64,000 bases of DNA from contig NZ_FMIC01000002.1 in NCBI RefSeq assembly GCF_900091625.1, positions 4,216,001 through 4,280,000 of the forward strand, given 5' to 3'. The translations under genes were made by a program, and so were the position numbers. The notes beneath the pieces were generated by a model. It was not told the origin of the DNA, ran no database searches, and saw nothing but the letters and a program-made list of their open reading frames with translations. This DNA is from Micromonospora peucetia (GTDB lineage Bacteria > Actinomycetota > Actinomycetes > Mycobacteriales > Micromonosporaceae). Below are positions 54,612-64,000 of the stretch, one piece after another. Position 1 is the first letter of the stretch. Each line of letters starts with the position of its first letter.

Positions 54612-55421
54612 TCAGACGTCGATGTTGAAGCGTTGCAGCACCGACGGGGCGACCAGCCCGGCCGCCGCGAGCACCGAGATCGCGGTCAGTACGGCCCGGA
54701 CGACCACCACCTCGGTCTTGCTGCCGGCCCGCAGGGCGATCTTGTTGGGCAGCCCGATCGGCGTCCACATCCGACGTTTGATCGGGATCGGCCAGAGGAT
54801 CGGCACCCCGGCCCGGGTGATCATGTCGCCGAGGATGTGCACGAAGCAGCCGACCCCGACGGCGGTGCCGATCAACGGGTAGCCCCGGCCGCCGGGCAGG
54901 TTGACGAAGGTGTACCAGGCGGCGGCGGCCGACGCGAGGGTCACGATGACCCAGCCGGCCCGCTCCGCCCACTTGTCGAACAGGCCGCGCAGCGCCAGCC
55001 CGAACATGAAGAACAGGATGCCGATGACCGCCCACTTGCCGTACGCGGCGCAGAGCGTGGTGGTGCCCCAGCCGACCAGCAGGGTGAACGGGATGGTGTG
55101 GGTCAGGGTCCGGTGACCGTTGTTGCGGCGCGGGTCCTTGCTGAGCTTGGTCGCGTAGTAGACCCCGAGCGAGATCTTCTCCATCACCTCGGCGATGAAG
55201 AGCGAGAACACGCCGAAGGTGCGGGCGACGGTCGCCCCGCCCTGGTTGCGGGTCACCTTGCCGGACAGGTCAAGATCCGGGAAGAGCGCCCCACCGGCGC
55301 AGACCGCGGTGCCGACGGCGAGTTCCAGCGGCGACTGGTGGTAGTCGGCGAATTGTTGCAGCGCCCAGGACCCGGCCAGCCACACCGCCGCGCCGGACAG
55401 CGCGTGGGACGGTCCCATCAT
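54612..55421 (-). CDS. YdjM/DUF457-like membrane-bound metal-dependent hydrolase
   Basis: A 269-residue membrane protein with the family motifs MMGPSHALSGAAVW at the N-terminus, ALFPDLDLSGK (Pro-Asp-Leu-Asp) and GHRTLTHTIPFTLL (His-Arg-x3-His), plus a GCFVHILGDMIT segment; these His/Asp residues are thought to bind metal. Four to five hydrophobic segments. The family includes the LexA-controlled E. coli YdjM; no LexA box was recognised here. It converges with the kinase gene and has its own promoter region with an inverted repeat. Confidence 0.88.
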   Translation of the reverse strand: MMGPSHALSGAAVWLAGSWALQQFADYHQSPLELAVGTAVCAGGALFPDLDLSGKVTRNQGGATVARTFGVFSLFIAEVMEKISLGVYYATKLSKDPRRNNGHRTLTHTIPFTLLVGWGTTTLCAAYGKWAVIGILFFMFGLALRGLFDKWAERAGWVIVTLASAAAAWYTFVNLPGGRGYPLIGTAVGVGCFVHILGDMITRAGVPILWPIPIKRRMWTPIGLPNKIALRAGSKTEVVVVRAVLTAISVLAAAGLVAPSVLQRFNIDV

Positions 55422-55456
55422 GTCGGCTCACCCTCCCCAGGGATCTTGAGCGCCAA

Positions 55457-55474
55457 AACTACGCCACTGTAGTT
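55457..55474 (-). promoter_or_regulatory. Short inverted repeat upstream of the YdjM-like gene
   Basis: AACTAC/GTAGTT with a 6-base spacer, 36 bp upstream of the ATG, in the only AT-rich part of the gap. The minus strand carries TAGTTT, a possible -10. The form is that of a repressor operator; the regulator is unknown. Confidence 0.5.
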
Positions 55475-55612
55475 CGTCGTCGCGGCGCAGGGGCATCGCC
55501 CGGACGGTCCATCGGGGACGGTGGCGGGAAGGGGTGGGTGACTGTGCCGTTCCGGCAGGAATTATGCCGTGCCGGGCGGGGCCGGTCTGTCGGCGATCGG
55601 ACGGCGGACCGC

Positions 55613-56944
55613 TCAGCAGGCGGCGCCGCCGACCGCGAGGAGATTCCCCTCGGGAATCGTGATCTTCTGCCGGGCCTCGCCGAGTCGGGCGGCGGCGCGG
55701 CGGGCCTGCGTCGGGCCGTGCTCCCGGCCGGCCGTCGCGTACGTGCCGGCGGTCCGGGCGGCGATGGTCGCCCAGCCGTACCGCTGGCCGACCACGGTCC
55801 GCGCCCGCCGGGCCACCCGCCTGGCGAAGACCTCGTCGCCGAGGAGTGAGTCGACCGCCTCGCCGAGGGCACCCGGGTCGCTGTGCGGGAAGGTCACCCC
55901 GGTCACGCCCGGCTCGACGATCTCGGCGAGGCCGCCGGTGCGGGCCACGGCCAGCGGAGCCCCGGCCGCCGCGGCCTCCAGGGCCACCATCCCGAACGGC
56001 TCGTAGAGGCTGGGCACCACGGTCGCGTCGGTGGCGCCGAGCAGCGCCGGGAGCCGCGTCGAGTCCAGGAAACCGGTGAAGCGTACGGTCTGCCCGAGCG
56101 CGAGTCGGCGGATCTGCTCCGCCAACTCGGCGCGGTAGGGGCCGTCGCCCGCGATCACCACCCGCAGCCCGGGGTGCCGGTCGCGCAGGTACGGCACCGC
56201 CTGCACCAGGTGCTGTACGCCCTTCTCGTAGACCAGCCGGCCGGCGTACCCGATGAGTGGGCCGTCGCCGGCGAACCGGGCCCGGGCGGCGGCGACCGCC
56301 CCCGGCCGGGCCCGCCAGGCCCGGTCGTCGACCCCGTTGGGCACCACGTCGATCTGCTCGGCCGGAACGCCGAAGAGTGTGGTGACCTGGTCGCGCATGT
56401 AGCCCGAGCAGGCGATCACCCGGGCGGAGGCGTTGCTCAGCCAGTGCTCGACGCCGTGGATGGTGCGGTTCATCTCCTCCGGCAGCCAGCCCTGGTGCCG
56501 GCCGGCCTCGGTGGCGTGGATGGTGGTCACCAGGGGCAGGTCGAGGTGCTCGGCGAGGGTCGCCGCGGTGTGTGCGACGAGCCAGTCGTGGGCGTGGATG
56601 ACGTCGTAGCAGCCGGCCTCGGTGGCGCGTAGCGCGGCGCGGGTGAGGGTGTGGTTGAACGCCATGGTCCAGGCCAGCAGGGAGGAGGTGGCCAGTGGGA
56701 AGGTGACCGGGTCCTCGGCGGCGCGGACGATTCGGACGCCGTCGGCGTACTCCTCCAGGGGTGCGCCGTCGGTGTGTCGGGTGACGACGGTGACCTCGTG
56801 CCCGGCGGCGGCCAGGGCAACCGACAGGGCGTGCACGTGCCGGCCCAGGCCACCGACCAGGACCGGCGGGTACTCCCAGGAGAGCATCAGCACCCGCTGT
56901 CGCCGGGCGGGGTGGATGTCGATCACGTCGGCGTCAGGTGACAT
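55613..56944 (-). CDS. GT4 glycosyltransferase, Rv3032/GlgA-like alpha-glucan synthase
   Basis: A 443-residue retaining glycosyltransferase: N-terminal MLSWEYPPVLVGGLGRHVHA (donor loop), DVIHAHDWLVAHTAATLAEH, TTIHATEAGRHQGWLPEEMN, VVPNGVD, and the C-terminal PSLYEPFGMVALEAAAAG with the catalytic EX7E. The sequence follows mycobacterial Rv3032, an alpha-1,4-glucosyltransferase of methylglucose lipopolysaccharide/glycogen. ATG 56944 has GAGGGGG ahead; the open frame upstream of it is a shadow of the debranching gene. Same strand as the debranching enzyme, 140 bp downstream, so both probably act on one alpha-glucan. Confidence 0.92.
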   Translation of the reverse strand: MSPDADVIDIHPARRQRVLMLSWEYPPVLVGGLGRHVHALSVALAAAGHEVTVVTRHTDGAPLEEYADGVRIVRAAEDPVTFPLATSSLLAWTMAFNHTLTRAALRATEAGCYDVIHAHDWLVAHTAATLAEHLDLPLVTTIHATEAGRHQGWLPEEMNRTIHGVEHWLSNASARVIACSGYMRDQVTTLFGVPAEQIDVVPNGVDDRAWRARPGAVAAARARFAGDGPLIGYAGRLVYEKGVQHLVQAVPYLRDRHPGLRVVIAGDGPYRAELAEQIRRLALGQTVRFTGFLDSTRLPALLGATDATVVPSLYEPFGMVALEAAAAGAPLAVARTGGLAEIVEPGVTGVTFPHSDPGALGEAVDSLLGDEVFARRVARRARTVVGQRYGWATIAARTAGTYATAGREHGPTQARRAAARLGEARQKITIPEGNLLAVGGAAC

Positions 56945-57084
56945 GCGGCCCCCTCGGAGTCGTCCCCGGTACGCGCCGACGGGCACCGGAGCCGGTGCCC
57001 GTCGCGGTCGCGACCGGATCGGGACCCATCCTGCTGGTGGCTGGCTAACCAGCGGAGACGCCGCCGTTGCGGTCGTGTAACGCG

Positions 57085-59028
57085 CTAACGGCTGTTCCTG
57101 CGGGCACGCAGCAGTTCGGCGACCGACCACGCCTGGAACGGGCACCCGGTCGCGGCGTGCGGAGCGAGACCGTCCGCCGTCTCGCTCACCGATCCCAGGC
57201 CGTACTCGGTCAGATGGGCCTCGATGCCGACGAAGAGGTCGTCGACCGGCAGGTTCGCCCGTCGGGCGGCGTCGGCGTACGGGCCGAGCAGCCACGGCCA
57301 GACGGTGCCCTGGTGGTAGGCGCCGTCCCGCTCGGCCGGACCGCCCCGGTGCCGCCCCACGAACTCGGGCGAGTCGGGGGAGAGGCTGCGCGGGCCCAGC
57401 GGGGTGAGCAGCCCGCCGGCGACCCGGCGCACGGTGGGCTCGTCCGGCGCCAGCGGGGCGTACGGCAGCGACCAGGCCAGCAGCTGGTTGGGGCGGAGCA
57501 ACTCGTCGTCGTGGTGCGCGGCCCCACCCAGCGGGTACGCCGGGGCGGGCGTGTCCAGCACGTCGTGCAGCCAGCCCGTCGGGGCCGGGAACCGGTCCCG
57601 GAACGCGGCCACGGCCCGCTCGTGCAGCCGCCACAGGTCGCCCGCGTCCCGTCCCGCCAGCTCGGTCAGCTCGGCCAGGCCGGCCAGCCCGTTGACCCAG
57701 AGCGCGTTGACCTCCACCGGCTTGCCGGTACGCGGAGTGACCGGCACCCCGTACACCCGGGCGTCCATCCAGGTCAGCGCCGTGCCCGGGGTGCCGCCCT
57801 GGGTGAGCAGCCCGTCGGCCGGGTCCACGGCGATGCCGAACCGGGTGCCGGCCAGGTGCGCGTCGACCACCCCGTGCAGCGCCGGCAGCAGTTCGTCGCC
57901 GAGATCGGTGTCGCCGGTGACGGTGACGTGCCGGCTCACCGCGTGCAGGAACCACAGGGTCGCGTCGACCGTGTTGTATTCCACCCGGCCGGTGTCGGCG
58001 GTGTTGGCGAGCATCCCCTCCGACAGCGTCGCCGCGTACGCCCGCAGCAGTTCCCGGCCCTCGGCGGCCCGGTTCGTGCAGAGGAACAGCCCCTCGTAGG
58101 AGATCATCGTGTCCCGCGACCAGGCGCCGAACCACGGGTAGCCGGCCACCACGTCCGGCCCGGTGGCCGTGCCGACCACGAACGCGTCGGCGGCCAGCGT
58201 GAGGGTCGCCTCGACCGGGTCGGCCGGCTTCGCGGCGGCCACCACCCGCCGGTTGCGGGCCCGGCGCGTCGCGACCACCTCGGTCGCCGGGGGCGGCTCC
58301 TCGGCCAGCTCGCCGGCCCAGGCGAGCACCGACACCGTGTCGCCGGGGCGCTCCAGCCCACCCGAGAACCGGCCCGCGTACCAGAGGTCCTCGTCGGGGT
58401 TCAGGCCGCGCGCCGCCTCCTCCCGGTGGTGCGCGCCGCGCCACCACTGGCCCTCCGGGGTCCAGTCCGGCCCGGCGAGCCGGAACGCGCTCTCCACCAC
58501 CGCCCCGCCCGGCACCGGCTCCACCCGGGGGGCCGGGCCGTCGGCGCGGCGCTCGCCGTGCGCGTCCCGCCAGGTGCAGACCGCCGCCAGGTCGAGGCGC
58601 ACCGGCCCACCGGAGACCAGCCGGTGCACCACGGCCACGCACGGGCGGCCGTGCGTCATCGCCAGTTCCCGCTCGATCACCACGTCGCCGATCCGCCAGC
58701 GCCACCGGGGCAGGCCGTCGGTCAGGTCGAACCGCTCCAGCAGCTCGAAGCCGCGCGGGTCGACGTCGCCGGAGGACCACTCGTGCGCGCCGAGGCGCAC
58801 CCGGGCGCCGGAGGGGAAGACCACGGCCGGGTCCAGGCCGACCAGTCCCACCCGGCGGGACGCCGGTGTCTCGCCGGCCACCACGAGCAGACCGTGGTAG
58901 CGGCGGGTGCGCAACCCGCTCACCGTGCCGGTGGCGTAACCACCGAGACCGTCGGTGACCAGCCACTCCCGGGCGGCACCGCCGGTCAGGTCGCCGCACA
59001 CCTGCGGACCGAAACGAATGTCGATCAA
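57085..59028 (-). CDS. Amylo-alpha-1,6-glucosidase/glycogen debranching enzyme (GDE type)
   Basis: A 647-residue enzyme. The N-terminal domain has the GDE_N signature WLVTDGLGGYATGTVSGLRT and RRYHGLLVVA; the catalytic (alpha/alpha)6 domain shows YPWFGAWSRDTMISYEGL (with a catalytic Asp), VEYNTVDATLWFL and YHQGTVWPWLLGPYADA. These enzymes remove alpha-1,6 branches of glycogen. TTG at 59028 is the chosen start because GGAGG stands 4 bases before it and no ATG/GTG fits; the open frame further up is antisense to the next gene. The GH63-like gene is divergent, 42 bp away. Confidence 0.92.
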   Translation of the reverse strand: MIDIRFGPQVCGDLTGGAAREWLVTDGLGGYATGTVSGLRTRRYHGLLVVAGETPASRRVGLVGLDPAVVFPSGARVRLGAHEWSSGDVDPRGFELLERFDLTDGLPRWRWRIGDVVIERELAMTHGRPCVAVVHRLVSGGPVRLDLAAVCTWRDAHGERRADGPAPRVEPVPGGAVVESAFRLAGPDWTPEGQWWRGAHHREEAARGLNPDEDLWYAGRFSGGLERPGDTVSVLAWAGELAEEPPPATEVVATRRARNRRVVAAAKPADPVEATLTLAADAFVVGTATGPDVVAGYPWFGAWSRDTMISYEGLFLCTNRAAEGRELLRAYAATLSEGMLANTADTGRVEYNTVDATLWFLHAVSRHVTVTGDTDLGDELLPALHGVVDAHLAGTRFGIAVDPADGLLTQGGTPGTALTWMDARVYGVPVTPRTGKPVEVNALWVNGLAGLAELTELAGRDAGDLWRLHERAVAAFRDRFPAPTGWLHDVLDTPAPAYPLGGAAHHDDELLRPNQLLAWSLPYAPLAPDEPTVRRVAGGLLTPLGPRSLSPDSPEFVGRHRGGPAERDGAYHQGTVWPWLLGPYADAARRANLPVDDLFVGIEAHLTEYGLGSVSETADGLAPHAATGCPFQAWSVAELLRARRNSR

Positions 59029-59070
59029 CTTTCCTCCACCGGCGGCGGGGTGTAACACGCCACGACGAGA

Positions 59071-61779
<2,709 letters not shown>

Positions 61780-61840
61780 CCGGTAGCCGGCGGCGGTAGC
61801 TGGCCGCCGACTGCCGAAGAGTCGTCAATCCGTCGCGAGG

Positions 61841-61869
61841 CTGTCACGGATGGTGATGCTCACTAGTGT
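61841..61869 (+). promoter_or_regulatory. Promoter of the TetR gene
   Basis: -35 CTGTCA (61841-61846), 17-bp spacer, -10 TAGTGT (61864-61869). The GTG at 61877 starts 7 bases after the -10, so the message should be leaderless. Confidence 0.6.
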
Positions 61870-61876
61870 CGACGGG

Positions 61877-62470
61877 GTGTCGCCAGCAGACGGAGCAGAC
61901 GGCGTACCGGCTGAGCGGGAGCGGGTCGTCCTCGCCGCCCGGGAGTTGGCCGAGGCCGAGGGGTGGGCGGCGGCGACCCACCGCCGGCTGGCCGAGCGGA
62001 CCGGCGTCGACATCGAGGCCCTCTACCGCCGCTTCCCGGACCCGGCCGCGCTCATGTCCGCCGTAGCGGTGCGTGGCTTCGCCGACCTGGCCGCCACGCT
62101 CGCCGCCGCCCGGGCCGCCGCCGCCCGGGCCTTCGCCGTCGGGGCCGACCGCGGCGCCTGGCCGGCCGTGGTGGCGGCCTACCTGGACTTCGCGTACGCC
62201 AGTCCCGAGGTCTACGACGCGATGCTCGCCCACACCTCGGACCTCACCCTGGGCCGCGACCCGGGTCCGGGGGCGCCCGGGGCCGCCTTCGCCGAGTTGC
62301 GCGCCGCCCTGGCACCGCTGGCCGCCGGCCGCGATGCCGACACCCTCGCCGAGGTCGGCTGGGCGCTGCTGCACGGCACGGTCATGCTGACCCGGGGCGG
62401 GCGCCTGCGCCCGGACAGGCAGGAACAGCGCGAGGAAATGATCATGTCCGGTGTGTTCGCCGGCCCGTGA
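61877..62470 (+). CDS. TetR-family regulator with WHG-type C-terminal domain
   Basis: About 197 residues: HTH core RVVLAARELAEAEGWAAATH, RRLAERTGVDIEALYRRFPDP and a C-terminal all-helical domain ending with EVGWALLHGTVML, resembling the TetR_C WHG domain (here WALLHG). GTG 61877 is preferred because of the promoter that would place the transcript start there; ATG 61850 would put the start inside the promoter. It stands alone on the strand, and the genes it controls are not evident. Confidence 0.86.
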   Translation: MSPADGADGVPAERERVVLAARELAEAEGWAAATHRRLAERTGVDIEALYRRFPDPAALMSAVAVRGFADLAATLAAARAAAARAFAVGADRGAWPAVVAAYLDFAYASPEVYDAMLAHTSDLTLGRDPGPGAPGAAFAELRAALAPLAAGRDADTLAEVGWALLHGTVMLTRGGRLRPDRQEQREEMIMSGVFAGP

Positions 62471-62548
62471 CCGTGCGGCCCGGCCCCCGTCGCTCCGTTG
62501 GCTGCCGGCGCCGTCGGTGCCCCGTTCGTAACCCGCTTGCCGGTCGGA

Positions 62549-62593
62549 ATCTTGGACAGTTACCGTTCGCGCCGAACGGAAGCTGTCCAAGAT
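62549..62593. terminator. Nested perfect inverted repeat between TetR and HAD genes
   Basis: ATCTTGGACAG (62549-62559) pairs with CTGTCCAAGAT (62583-62593), and inside it CCGTTCG (62563-62569) pairs with CGAACGG (62573-62579) around a 3-base loop. The position after TetR fits a terminator; the sequence before HAD could equally be an operator. Confidence 0.62.
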
Positions 62594-62656
62594 CGTATTG
62601 GGTGCGCCTCCGCCAACCCGGCCCGAGTCGCACCATGGGAAGGGAGACATGGGGAC

Positions 62657-63355
62657 GTGACGCGCCGACGCGACGGGCAGGTGCTCGTCTTCGACGCCGA
62701 CGACACGCTCTGGGAGAACAACGTCCTCTTCGAGCGGGTGATCGACGACTTCCTGGAGTGGCTGGACCATCCGACCCTCGACCGGGCCGAGATCCGGACC
62801 ATCCTGGACGACATCGAGCGGGCCAACGCGGTCGCGCACGGCTACGGCAGCAAGGTGTTCCTGCGCAGCCTGGGGGAGTGCCTGGAGCGGCTGCGGCAGC
62901 GGCCCGCCACCGTGGTGGAGCGGCGCGAGATCGAGGACCTGGCGGCGGCCCTGGTCGCCCACCAGGTGGAGTTGATGCCCGGGGTGGCCGAGGCGTTGGA
63001 CGCCCTGGCCGGCCGGCACGAGCTGCTGCTGCTGACCAAGGGCGAGCGCGAGGAGCAGCAGCGCAAGCTCGACGCCTCCGGGCTGCTGCACCACTTCCGG
63101 GCCGCGCACATCGTTCGGGAGAAGGACGTCGACACCTACCGGTGGCTGACCCGGGAGCACGACGTCGACCCCACGGTCACCTGGATGATCGGCAACTCCC
63201 CGAAGTCCGACATCCGGCCCGCCCGGGCCGCCGGGCTGAACGCCGTGTTCATCCCCAACGACAACACCTGGGTGCTGGAACACGACGAGCTGGACCCGAC
63301 CGACCCGGGCGTGCTGCGGCTGTCGGCCTTCCCCGAACTGCTGCGCCACTTCTGA
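62657..63355 (+). CDS. HAD-superfamily hydrolase
   Basis: A 232-residue phosphatase-type protein with all HAD motifs: VFDADDTLWENN (nucleophile Asp and DxD), LLLLTKGE (motif II Thr), the Lys in REKDVDT (motif III) and IGNSPKSDI (motif IV Asp). The alpha-helical cap at residues 20-95 makes it a C1 type. No partner gene suggests a substrate. GTG 62657 with GGGGA close by is the start; the open frame before it includes the inverted repeat. Confidence 0.9.
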   Translation: MTRRRDGQVLVFDADDTLWENNVLFERVIDDFLEWLDHPTLDRAEIRTILDDIERANAVAHGYGSKVFLRSLGECLERLRQRPATVVERREIEDLAAALVAHQVELMPGVAEALDALAGRHELLLLTKGEREEQQRKLDASGLLHHFRAAHIVREKDVDTYRWLTREHDVDPTVTWMIGNSPKSDIRPARAAGLNAVFIPNDNTWVLEHDELDPTDPGVLRLSAFPELLRHF

Positions 63356-63403
63356 GACGCAGCAGTTCGGCCCCCGTCCGGAACCGCCACACCGGCGGGC
63401 CGG

Positions 63404-64000
63404 TCAGCCCGGCTGGCGGTGCACCTGGAACGGGGCGAAGCTCTGCGCGACCGGCATCAGCTCGACGGTGTTGACATTGACGTGTGGCGGTTGCCTGGCG
63501 GCCCAGTGCACCGCCTCCGCGATGTCGTCGGCGGTGAGCGGCACCATGCCGTCGTACAGCCCGCCCGCCCGCTCGGCGTCGCCGCCGAACCGGACGACCG
63601 AGAACTCGGTGCCGCCGACCATGCCCGGCTCGACGCAGGTGACCCGTACGCCGGTGCCGTGCAGGTCGCTGCGAAGGTTCAGGCTGAACTGCCGGACGAA
63701 GGCCTTGGTGGCGCCGTACACGTTGCCGCCCGGGTAGGGGTACGTCGCGGCCGTGGAACCGATGTTGATGACGTGGCCGCGCCGTCGGGCGACCATGCCC
63801 GGCAGGATCGCGTGGGTGCAGTTCATCAGCCCCCGGCAGTTGGTGTCGAGCATCTGCTCCCAGTCGTCCAGGTCGGCCCGGTGCGCCGGTTCCATCCCGA
63901 GGGCGAGACCCGCGTTGTTGATCAGGATGTCGATTTCGGCGTGGGACGCGGGCAGTTCCTCGATGGCGGCGGCGACGGCGGCACGGTCTCGGACGTCGAC
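63404..64000 (-). CDS. YdfG-like short-chain dehydrogenase, N-terminus outside window
   Basis: 198 residues visible; the N-terminal TGxxxGIG motif lies beyond the right edge. Present: ILINNAGLALG (NNAG), catalytic Ser in VINIGSTAATYPYPGG, YGATKAFV (Tyr-x3-Lys) and VTCVEPGMVGGTEFS. The pattern is that of YdfG-type NADP-dependent 3-hydroxy acid/serine dehydrogenases. The frame is open from 64000 with codon phase matching. It converges with the HAD gene. Confidence 0.9.
   Translation of the reverse strand, partial: VDVRDRAAVAAAIEELPASHAEIDILINNAGLALGMEPAHRADLDDWEQMLDTNCRGLMNCTHAILPGMVARRRGHVINIGSTAATYPYPGGNVYGATKAFVRQFSLNLRSDLHGTGVRVTCVEPGMVGGTEFSVVRFGGDAERAGGLYDGMVPLTADDIAEAVHWAARQPPHVNVNTVELMPVAQSFAPFQVHRQPG

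Noticed and set aside
56945..58999. N-terminal extension of the GT4 frame (1128 residues in total)
   Set aside because: The added 685 residues are Arg/Gly/Pro-rich shadow of the debranching gene; GT4 family length fits a start at 56944.

Overview
High-GC actinomycete DNA, most likely Micromonosporaceae (Micromonospora-like). Evidence: roughly 70% GC with strong G/C third positions, many GTG starts, several apparently leaderless mRNAs, XRE/DUF397 pairs, an Actinobacteria-type exonuclease/polymerase and an NgcEFG-type GlcNAc transporter. No tRNA, rRNA, CRISPR array, IS element or prophage was recognised. The window is mostly chromosomal housekeeping and catabolic genes with several accessory modules.

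Layout. 1-1791: 3' part of a bifunctional penicillin-binding protein, ended by a strong shared hairpin. 1876-12962 (-): a compact secondary-metabolite locus, an MFS exporter translationally coupled (GTGA) to a 3268-residue hybrid synthase with the order acyl-AMP ligase, ACP, KS, AT, ACP, C, A, PCP, C and no thioesterase. 13080-15273 (-): a 5'-truncated nucleotide-kinase remnant and a ThDP pyruvate oxidase-like enzyme. 15401-16705: TrmH-type RNA methylase and a small Zn deaminase. 16614-18382 (-): a MerR regulator fused to HEAT repeats plus a HEAT partner, driven by a classical 19-bp-spacer MerR promoter. 18529-19980: argG (long type), apparently leaderless. 20081-21586: quinone-oxidoreductase-like MDR and divergent MarR with two matching operators. 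21797-23600: DUF397/XRE pair facing two small Cys-rich proteins. 23669-25630: PucR regulator with an in-frame 18-bp VNTR.

25771-28557: divergent pair best read as murL and murD2, the alternative route that adds L-Glu to UDP-MurNAc-Ala and then epimerises it. 28607-34026: conserved hypothetical, class III aminotransferase plus methylmalonate-semialdehyde-type dehydrogenase (coupled), acyltransferase-3 membrane protein. 34221-44547: GlcNAc/chitobiose region, with two complete NgcEFG-type uptake operons flanking a BadF-type GlcNAc kinase, an RpiR/SIS regulator and a SIS enzyme; the first operon is followed by an 820-bp repeat-rich non-coding island that includes a 274-bp inverted-repeat-bounded element. 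No transporter ATPase is encoded here, so an MsiK-like ATPase elsewhere is expected.

44558-48090 (-): heterodimeric ABC exporter whose two halves have complementary degenerate ATP sites. 48245-55421: exonuclease/polymerase, HxlR/NmrA divergent pair with a long operator, MobA-like nucleotidyltransferase with a probable CTG start, Amidase_2, small membrane protein plus APH-type kinase, YdjM-like membrane protein. 55613-61779: alpha-glucan locus (GT4 glucosyltransferase, debranching enzyme, GH63-like glucosidase). 61877-64000: TetR regulator, HAD hydrolase, and an SDR cut by the window end.

The least ordinary items are the murD2/murL pair, the TE-less ligase-PKS-NRPS synthase, the MerR-HEAT/HEAT module, the complementary degenerate ABC pair and the inverted-repeat element at 37.7-38.0 kb.
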